A stretch of DNA of 7,174 nt from Bdellovibrionales bacterium. Lineage in GTDB: Bacteria > Bdellovibrionota > UBA1018. Below are positions 1 to 4,899 of the stretch, one piece after another. The DNA is taken from NCBI GenBank assembly GCA_018968995.1, contig JAGWZD010000105.1:1-7174 (forward strand). Direction: 5' to 3'. Under the pieces are notes generated by a model. The model was not told where the DNA came from, did not search any database, and worked only from the letters and a program-made list of their open reading frames with translations. Within the stretch, counting starts at the first letter, position 1, and each line of letters begins with the position of its first letter. The translations under genes and the position numbers were made by a program.

Positions 1-1
1 G

Positions 2-658
2 CGTCTTCGTGATCTACTGGCTCTTTTTATCGAGCAGTCCACTCTCGCATCCGAGGCAGACCAGAAAGTAGAGGGAAGCGCGGTACGGATGATGACGCTT
101 CATGCTTCAAAGGGTCTTGAGTTTCCGGTGGTTTTTTTAGTCGGCATGGAAGAGGGGCTTTTTCCGAGTATCAAACAGTGGGAAGAAGAGGCTGATGAGG
201 ATGTCGAAGAGGAGCGAAGGCTTTGTTATGTGGGTATTACCCGAGCTCGGGAGATTCTTTACCTGACCCATGTCTCCATGCGCAGAATTTGGGGAAATAT
301 TTCTTATCAAGAGCCGGCGCGATTCTTTTCTGAAATTTCAGAGGACTTGATTGAGTTTCGAGATATGTCTCGTCTTGGGGCAAACTCATTTCGCTTGGGA
401 TCTTCGCGTTGGATTGAGCGTGGACATCAGACTGAGCGGGACACTGGCGAACGTGTCATTTATGACGAATTTTCTCAGTCCGAAGCAAGTGACAGCGATA
501 GTCTGGTGGGTGCCCTGATTGAGCATCCTGATTACGGTCCCGGTCGAGTTCTTTTAGTTGAGGGTGCTGGCGATGCTTGTAAAGTCATGGTGGAGTTCAA
601 AGGTAAGGATCGCCGCAAGTTTTTGTTTCGATACGTTGCGTCTTTTCTTCGGCGCTGA
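2..658 (+). CDS. uvrD: UvrD/PcrA-type ATP-dependent DNA helicase, C-terminal part (5' end outside window)
   Basis: This is the last 218 residues of a superfamily 1A 3'-5' DNA helicase, which unwinds DNA in nucleotide excision repair, mismatch repair or replication-fork rescue in the cytoplasm. The frame is open from base 2, so the gene begins upstream; the first ATG in the window (89) is internal. Helicase motif V is visible at about residues 28-41 (VRMMTLHASKGLEF), followed by the typical GMEEGLFPS. Motif VI is at about 69-83 (EEERRLCYVGITRAR), which carries the arginine that contacts ATP. A variable linker of about 60 residues follows. The last 50 residues (from VGALIEHPDYGPGRV to the end) resemble the Tudor-like domain found at the C-terminus of PcrA and UvrD, which binds RNA polymerase in that family. 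UvrD and PcrA cannot be told apart from this fragment. Rep is less likely because of the Tudor-like tail. The C-terminus looks complete. Confidence 0.95.
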   Translation, partial: RLRDLLALFIEQSTLASEADQKVEGSAVRMMTLHASKGLEFPVVFLVGMEEGLFPSIKQWEEEADEDVEEERRLCYVGITRAREILYLTHVSMRRIWGNISYQEPARFFSEISEDLIEFRDMSRLGANSFRLGSSRWIERGHQTERDTGERVIYDEFSQSEASDSDSLVGALIEHPDYGPGRVLLVEGAGDACKVMVEFKGKDRRKFLFRYVASFLRR

Positions 659-660
659 AA

Positions 661-676
661 AGCAGCATGCTCTGCT
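661..676 (+). other. Small inverted repeat just before the cupredoxin start codon
   Basis: AGCAG (661-665) pairs perfectly with CTGCT (672-676) around a 6-base loop, and the loop edge contains the palindrome AGCATGCT (664-671). It fills the position where a Shine-Dalgarno sequence for the ATG at 678 would be expected. There is no T-run after it, so it is not a good terminator. A 5-bp stem can arise by chance. Confidence 0.3.
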
Positions 677-677
677 C

Positions 678-1037
678 ATGAAAACAAAATGGAGTTCAGC
701 TTTCCTTCGGTCTCTAGCATTTTTATTTTTGGTGACCCCCGCATTTTCTGCTGAGCGGACCTTTCGCTTATTAACCGTGGAAATCAACGGCACTAAATTT
801 TGGCTTCCATCTACGCTGGTGGTTCAGAAAGGTGATACCGTCAAAATTGAGGCGGTCACGAAGCTTGAAGGTGCATCAGCGATTCATGGGCTCTCTATTC
901 CTGAAATGAAGATTCAGGAAGTTGTCGATAATAAGTCGAGGGTCTTCACCTTTAAGGCCGACAGAGCGGGGGTTTTTCCAATCACGTGTCACTTGCATCC
1001 GCCTCATATCCCAAGCCAGTTGGTTGTTCTGGAGTAA
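678..1037 (+). CDS. Small exported cupredoxin-like (blue-copper fold) protein
   Basis: A 119-residue protein with a signal peptide: basic start (MKTKW), hydrophobic core at about 9-20 and a likely cleavage near residues 24-25 (PAFSAE), so it should act in the periplasm or on the envelope. The mature part is about 95 residues, the size of a single cupredoxin domain. It has the usual order of elements: a strand with LVVQKGDTVKIEAV (about 47-60), a first His ligand in AIHGLSIPEM (H70), the AGVFPITCH strand, and a C-terminal ligand loop with C104, H107 and H110, ending in a hydrophobic strand (LVVLE). A role in copper binding or electron transfer is inferred. The expected axial Met is replaced by His. 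The frame is open further upstream to 558, but that part lies inside the helicase gene; the ATG at 678 gives a clean signal peptide. There is no good Shine-Dalgarno. It starts 19 bases after the helicase stop, so translational coupling is possible. It is not a full COX2 or NosZ, as it is too short and has only one Cys in the loop. Confidence 0.77.
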   Translation: MKTKWSSAFLRSLAFLFLVTPAFSAERTFRLLTVEINGTKFWLPSTLVVQKGDTVKIEAVTKLEGASAIHGLSIPEMKIQEVVDNKSRVFTFKADRAGVFPITCHLHPPHIPSQLVVLE

Positions 1038-1101
1038 ATCTCGCGTCTACTTGAGTTTCTGTTCGGATCACCCGATCTGCCATAAGTGAAAGGCGGGCTT
1101 C

Positions 1102-1106
1102 GGGAG
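1102..1106 (+). promoter_or_regulatory. Ribosome binding site (GGGAG) deciding the PilZ start
   Basis: GGGAG ends 6 bases before the ATG at 1113, a standard spacing. It overlaps the region that would be coding if the upstream GTG at 1086 were used, and has no useful spacing to the ATG at 1107. It therefore favours 1113 as the start. Confidence 0.6.
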
Positions 1107-1112
1107 ATGTGG

Positions 1113-1592
1113 ATGTCAAAAGACAGTCGAAAGAATCGCACGAATAGCATGGGTTTATCGGTCTATTCGAGGCCTCAGAGGACAGAAGAGCAAAAGCTGA
1201 ATCTGCCCCACTTGCGTCGAGTCGCTGCGCGAATTCGGTTTGAGAGCCAGATTTTCGACGCTCGGGTCTTGCTGAACGACATTTCTCCAGAAGGGATACG
1301 CTTGTTTTCGAGTCTTCCATTAGTCCCTGGAGACCGATTGGAAGTGACTTTGTTTGAACCGAGACTTTTGAGTGTTCATGGACTTGTGGTGGAGCGATTT
1401 GCTCCGATGCGACAAGGCCACATCCTGACCAGTGGGCAGCCCTATCCATATCGGATGTCCCTCGAGTTTCAGTTTTCTAGCGAGGATGAACGACTAGCTT
1501 TGGCAGAGTTCGTCAATGAGTTGTTTAGACAACATGGCATTCGAGCCATAGGCCCCATCGGTGGCCTGGAGTTTCGCGACACTTTTGTTTAG
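1113..1592 (+). CDS. PilZ-domain protein, probable cyclic-di-GMP receptor
   Basis: A 159-residue soluble protein with no signal peptide or membrane segment. The two PilZ signature motifs are present: RxxxR as RVAAR at residues 36-40, and (D/N)xSxxG as DISPEG at 56-61. In the family these residues wrap around cyclic-di-GMP. The region around them follows the PilZ beta-barrel pattern (RVLLNDISPEGIRLF, then PGDRLEVTLF at about 72-81 and a further strand at MSLEFQF), ending with a helix at about 124-140 (EDERLALAEFVNELF). The first 34 residues are polar and probably disordered. No output domain is attached, so it would act by binding a partner, which is unknown. A GTG at 1086 would add nine residues; the ATG at 1113 has the better ribosome binding site. 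It lies 75 bases after the cupredoxin gene and only 9 bases before gatC, so it probably heads the gat operon. Confidence 0.8.
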   Translation: MSKDSRKNRTNSMGLSVYSRPQRTEEQKLNLPHLRRVAARIRFESQIFDARVLLNDISPEGIRLFSSLPLVPGDRLEVTLFEPRLLSVHGLVVERFAPMRQGHILTSGQPYPYRMSLEFQFSSEDERLALAEFVNELFRQHGIRAIGPIGGLEFRDTFV

Positions 1593-1601
1593 CCTCAGAA
1601 T

Positions 1602-1961
1602 ATGGGGAAAAAGCAATCCGGCCCACAAGTGAGCCGGGAGTGGTTAGAGAAAACTTCGACGCTAGCGCGTCTGCGACTGAACGAGGAAGAGCTTCAAGAG
1701 CTGATCCCACAATTGGGACAGATCCTGGATCATGTAGATCAGTTGCGATCCGTTTCCACTGAGGGTGTGGAGCCTTACATTCATCCCTTAGCGGAAATTT
1801 CTCCGGAGGCTGCGTCGGTAGCTCTACGGGCAGACACACTTCGCTCCGTTGAAGAACAAATTCATCAGGCAACTCGCGTACTGGGAGTGGCTCCAGAGCT
1901 CACCGAGAGTTCATTTCAAGTACCACAAGCGGTAGCTCAAGCCGAGGGACGCTCAAAGTGA
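1602..1961 (+). CDS. gatC: Asp/Glu-tRNA(Asn/Gln) amidotransferase subunit C
   Basis: GatC is the small subunit that wraps around GatA and stabilises its contact with GatB in the GatCAB complex, which converts Asp-tRNA(Asn) and Glu-tRNA(Gln) to their amidated forms. The family landmarks are clear: the N-terminal helix with LARLRLNEEE (21-30), ILDHVDQL (41-48), the extended VEPYIHPL segment (56-63), the conserved LRADTLRS (75-82), and the C-terminal SSFQVPQAV (103-111), which matches the usual F-x-VP ending. At 119 residues it is longer than the usual 95-100, with about 10 extra residues at the N-terminus and a tail (AQAEGRSK) after the conserved end. The ATG at 1602 follows the PilZ stop by 9 bases and has no obvious Shine-Dalgarno, so translation is probably coupled; a GTG at 1629 would remove nine N-terminal residues and cannot be excluded. 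The stop overlaps the gatA start. Confidence 0.94.
   Translation: MGKKQSGPQVSREWLEKTSTLARLRLNEEELQELIPQLGQILDHVDQLRSVSTEGVEPYIHPLAEISPEAASVALRADTLRSVEEQIHQATRVLGVAPELTESSFQVPQAVAQAEGRSK
1944..1949 (+). promoter_or_regulatory. Ribosome binding site (GAGGGA) supporting the GTG start of gatA
   Basis: GAGGGA lies inside the 3' end of gatC, 8 bases before the GTG at 1958. It supports that unusual start codon and the GTGA stop/start overlap with gatC. Confidence 0.6.
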
Positions 1962-3412
1962 CCGCTCACCCTCCTAGCTCTATTGAAACGCTCCACAATG
2001 AGTATCGCGCTGGCCGTTGTTCGGTGCGGGAGGTAATTGAAGGTTATTTTTCGCGAATGAAGGCGAAGCGCGCTCTTGGGGCGTATATCTCAGAGCTAGA
2101 GCAGTCGGCTCTGAGTCGTGCCGATCAATTAGACTCGCAGCTCCTGGCCTCTGGCTTGGACATACTCTTGTCTAAACAGCCCCTCTGGGGCGTACCTGTG
2201 GCGATTAAAGATAATCTTCATATTCGCGACGAGCTCACCACTTGCGGATCGAAAATTCTCGAAAATTATCGGGCCCCTTTCGATGCCACCAGCGTTTCTC
2301 TGATGAGAGATGCCGGCTCGATTTTTTTAGGGAAGGCTAATCTTGACGAGTTTGCGATGGGCGGATCTGGTGAAAACTCTGCATTTGGTCCGACGCTTCA
2401 TCCATTTTCTGAGGCTCATATTCCTGGTGGTTCCAGCAGTGGTTCGGCTTGTGCTGTGGCCGCCGATCTTGCTTTGGTTTCTCTGGGCAGTGATACCGGA
2501 GGATCGATTCGCCTTCCCGCATCCTTTTGTGGCATTGTGGGGCTTAAGCCCACTTACGGTCGAGTGAGTCGATATGGCCTAGTGGCGTTTGGATCTTCTC
2601 TGGATCAAGTCGGACCGTTAGCGCGAAACATGAACGACTTAATCACAGCTTATGAGGTGATCCATGGACATGATGTTCGTGATTCGACCTCAGCGCCCAC
2701 TCCCAGAACAAAAATTCATCGACAAAGTGCGATTCAAACGAGGCGAGTGAGAATCGGTATACCTGATGAATTCTTTGTTGAAGGTTTGGATTCATCCGTC
2801 AGGGCAGCTTTAGAAAAAACCATTCAAGCATTGAAGGATCGCGGCGCTGAAACTATCCCAATTTCTTTACCTCACTCTTCAAGCGCTATTCCGGTGTATT
2901 ATGTTATCGCGATGGCTGAGGCCTCTAGCAATCTTTCGAGATATGACGGAGTCCGATTTGGGACACGTCCAGAGGAAGCCTCATTCGCCAACTCTTTAGA
3001 GGGATTTTATTCTGGTGCCCGAGCTCTCTTCGGTAAAGAGGTGAAGCGCAGAATATTGCTCGGATCATTTGTTCTATCAGCAGGGTACCATGATGCTTAT
3101 TATCGAAAGGCCTGTCAGGTTCGAAGGCTTATTGCTCAGGACTTTCAGCGAGCATTCGAAAGGGTCGATATTATAGTGGGCCCTGTTGCACCCGGAACTG
3201 CATTTCTACGCGGCGCTCACTCTGCAAGTCCATTGAAGATGTATCTCAACGATTTGTTTACTATACCTGCGAATTTGGCGGGCTTACCTGCACTGAGTGT
3301 TCCAGTTGGTCTTGATCCACAGGGAATGCCTATTGGTATTCAGCTGATTGCGCCCGCATTCCAGGAAGAGACGCTTCTGCAAGTAGGGCTAGATGTGGAG
3401 TCGCTATCATGA
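1958..3412 (+). CDS. gatA: Asp/Glu-tRNA(Asn/Gln) amidotransferase subunit A (glutaminase)
   Basis: GatA is the amidase-family subunit that hydrolyses glutamine and passes ammonia through a channel to GatB. The Ser-cisSer-Lys triad is complete by alignment to family spacing: K84 in VAIKDN, the cis-Ser S159 in PGGSSSGSA, and the nucleophile S183 in GSDTGGSIR. The amidase signature runs from about 157 to 190 and is followed by GIVGLKPTYGRVSRYG and the DQVGP segment. Length is 484 residues, close to the normal size of about 485. The start is a GTG overlapping the gatC stop (GTGA), with GAGGGA 8 bases upstream. The stop overlaps the gatB start as ATGA, and GGAG at 3397-3400 within gatA serves gatB. 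A basic, probably exposed stretch near residues 245-262 (TPRTKIHRQ...) precedes the conserved RIGIPDEFF. The C-terminus stops soon after FQEETLLQVG and appears about ten residues shorter than many homologues. All parts needed for activity are present. Confidence 0.98.
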   Translation: MTAHPPSSIETLHNEYRAGRCSVREVIEGYFSRMKAKRALGAYISELEQSALSRADQLDSQLLASGLDILLSKQPLWGVPVAIKDNLHIRDELTTCGSKILENYRAPFDATSVSLMRDAGSIFLGKANLDEFAMGGSGENSAFGPTLHPFSEAHIPGGSSSGSACAVAADLALVSLGSDTGGSIRLPASFCGIVGLKPTYGRVSRYGLVAFGSSLDQVGPLARNMNDLITAYEVIHGHDVRDSTSAPTPRTKIHRQSAIQTRRVRIGIPDEFFVEGLDSSVRAALEKTIQALKDRGAETIPISLPHSSSAIPVYYVIAMAEASSNLSRYDGVRFGTRPEEASFANSLEGFYSGARALFGKEVKRRILLGSFVLSAGYHDAYYRKACQVRRLIAQDFQRAFERVDIIVGPVAPGTAFLRGAHSASPLKMYLNDLFTIPANLAGLPALSVPVGLDPQGMPIGIQLIAPAFQEETLLQVGLDVESLS

Positions 3413-4893
3413 CTGCACCCTCTTTCGAGGCAGTGATTGGTCTTGAGGTACACTGTCAACTTTCGACGGCGACAAAAATATTTTGTTCCTGCCCAGCTCG
3501 ACCGCCAGAGGGAGTCAGCGTTTCAGAAATTCCGGCAAATAGAAATATTTGCGAGGTTTGTTGTGGTCATCCTGGCGCCCTCCCAGTGATGAATTCCGAA
3601 GCCGTAAAACTAGCCATCAGGGCTGGTGTTGCAGTCGGCTCCACTATCCGACATAAAAGTCTTTTTTCGAGGAAAAATTATTTTTACCCCGACTTGCCGA
3701 AGGGCTACCAAATTAGTCAATACGAGACTGCTATCTGCGAAGGAGGCGGTATCTATGTGGAGTCGAAGGGGCAACGAAAGCTGATTCGACTGCGGAGAAT
3801 TCATCTAGAAGAGGACGCAGGTAAGAGTGTTCATGAGTTCGGTGTCACCTTGGTGAATTTGAATCGAGCCGGCGTGCCACTTGTAGAGATTGTGGGGGAG
3901 CCCGACCTGAGTTCGCCTGAGGAAGCAGGAGATTATCTGCGCGAGCTCCACGCGATAGTAACCTGTTTAGGCATCACCGATGGTAATATGCAGGAAGGAA
4001 ACTTCCGCTGTGACGCCAATGTGTCTATTCGGCCTGCGGGAACCACTGAGTTAGGTACCCGCGTTGAGATTAAGAATGTGAATTCTTTTCGATTCGTTGA
4101 GAAGGCGCTTGAGTTTGAGATACAGAGACAAATTGCAGTCGTTTCCTCGGGGAAACAAGTGGTTCAAGAGACGCGTCTTTATGATCCTCAGAAAGACCAG
4201 ACCTTTCCGATGCGCACAAAAGAGGAAGCAGAGGACTACCGATATTTTCCGGATCCAGATTTGATGCCGCTCATTGTTGCACAAGAATGGATTGAGTTTG
4301 AGAAGAGTCATTTGCCGGAGTTGCCCGCCCAGAAGCGCGCACGATATCTCAGGGACTTTGCGCTTTCTGACCAGGACGCTCGCTATATGACGGCTCAGAA
4401 CGCTGTCTCTCAGTTTTTCGAGAACGTTATCAGTCAGTTTTCTGAGCCGGCAAGAGTTGCTAAAATGATTTCAAATCTCATCTCGGGAGAGATCTCTCGC
4501 TTGTCTAACGAGTCTAGTAAGGCGATTCATGAATCGCAGCTGACCCCGAAGCATCTGGCTCAGGTGGTTGAGCTTCTGTCTCGGGGTAAGCTCTCGAGCA
4601 CTGCTGCAAAAAAGGTCTTGAACTTGGCATGGACCTCTGGTGAGGCAGTCGACTCGATCATTCAGCGTGAGGGCTTGACTCAAGAGAACGATGCTTCGGC
4701 GTTAGAACCGTTGGTTGCGGAGATCCTCGCCCAGAATACGGCTGCTATAGAGGAGTTGCGCTCTGGTAAAGAAAAAGTGATGGGATTCCTGGTAGGTCAG
4801 GTCATGCGCCGCTCAAGCGGCCGAGGTAATCCCGCGATCATTCAAGACTTGATCCGTAAACAACTTGGGGTCAAAACCAAATTGGAGTCATAA
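3409..4893 (+). CDS. gatB: Asp/Glu-tRNA(Asn/Gln) amidotransferase subunit B (kinase/transamidase)
   Basis: GatB activates the side-chain carboxylate of Asp or Glu on the mischarged tRNA with ATP and then amidates it using ammonia from GatA. The 494-residue length is slightly above the usual 475-480. The family opening IGLEVHCQL is present. Four Cys in CxC and CxxC arrangement (C26, C28, C48, C51) match the zinc site of the family, followed by GHPG. The cradle-domain motifs follow: RKNYFYPDLPKGYQISQY (88-105), HLEEDAGK (132-139), NRAGVPLVEIVGEPD (152-166) and DGNMQEGNFRCDANVSIRP (191-209). After a helical linker, the C-terminal YqeY-like tRNA-binding domain ends with FLVGQVM from residue 460 and RGNPAIIQDLIRKQL. 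The ATG overlaps the gatA stop (ATGA) with GGAG 8 bases upstream. The asmA-like gene starts 6 bases after its stop. Confidence 0.98.
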   Translation: MTAPSFEAVIGLEVHCQLSTATKIFCSCPARPPEGVSVSEIPANRNICEVCCGHPGALPVMNSEAVKLAIRAGVAVGSTIRHKSLFSRKNYFYPDLPKGYQISQYETAICEGGGIYVESKGQRKLIRLRRIHLEEDAGKSVHEFGVTLVNLNRAGVPLVEIVGEPDLSSPEEAGDYLRELHAIVTCLGITDGNMQEGNFRCDANVSIRPAGTTELGTRVEIKNVNSFRFVEKALEFEIQRQIAVVSSGKQVVQETRLYDPQKDQTFPMRTKEEAEDYRYFPDPDLMPLIVAQEWIEFEKSHLPELPAQKRARYLRDFALSDQDARYMTAQNAVSQFFENVISQFSEPARVAKMISNLISGEISRLSNESSKAIHESQLTPKHLAQVVELLSRGKLSSTAAKKVLNLAWTSGEAVDSIIQREGLTQENDASALEPLVAEILAQNTAAIEELRSGKEKVMGFLVGQVMRRSSGRGNPAIIQDLIRKQLGVKTKLES

Positions 4894-4899
4894 AAAGGT

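Noticed and set aside
558..677. Upstream extension of the cupredoxin reading frame into the helicase gene
   Set aside because: It would put 40 out-of-frame helicase-encoded residues before a clear signal peptide; the ATG at 678 gives a normal exported protein.
1038..1112. Possible promoter or terminator in the largest intergenic gap
   Set aside because: TTGAGT at 1051-1056 resembles a -35 box, but no -10 box lies at 16-18 bases. TCGG/CCGA around ATCAC (1063-1075) gives only a 4-bp stem without a T-run. A promoter is likely here by layout, but I cannot point to one.
982..1449. 155-codon open frame on the - strand across the cupredoxin end and the PilZ gene
   Set aside because: It is antisense to two well-supported genes, and its translation shows no recognisable domain or protein-like pattern.
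2249..2268. Tandem 10-base near-repeat TCGAAAATTC/TCGAAAATTA in gatA
   Set aside because: It encodes conserved-region residues around SKILENY, has only two copies and no sign of function; best read as coding coincidence.
2343..2567. Hydrophobic 74-codon frame on the + strand inside gatA
   Set aside because: It overlaps the catalytic amidase signature of GatA in another frame, and its Leu/Val/Trp-rich translation is a by-product of that coding sequence.
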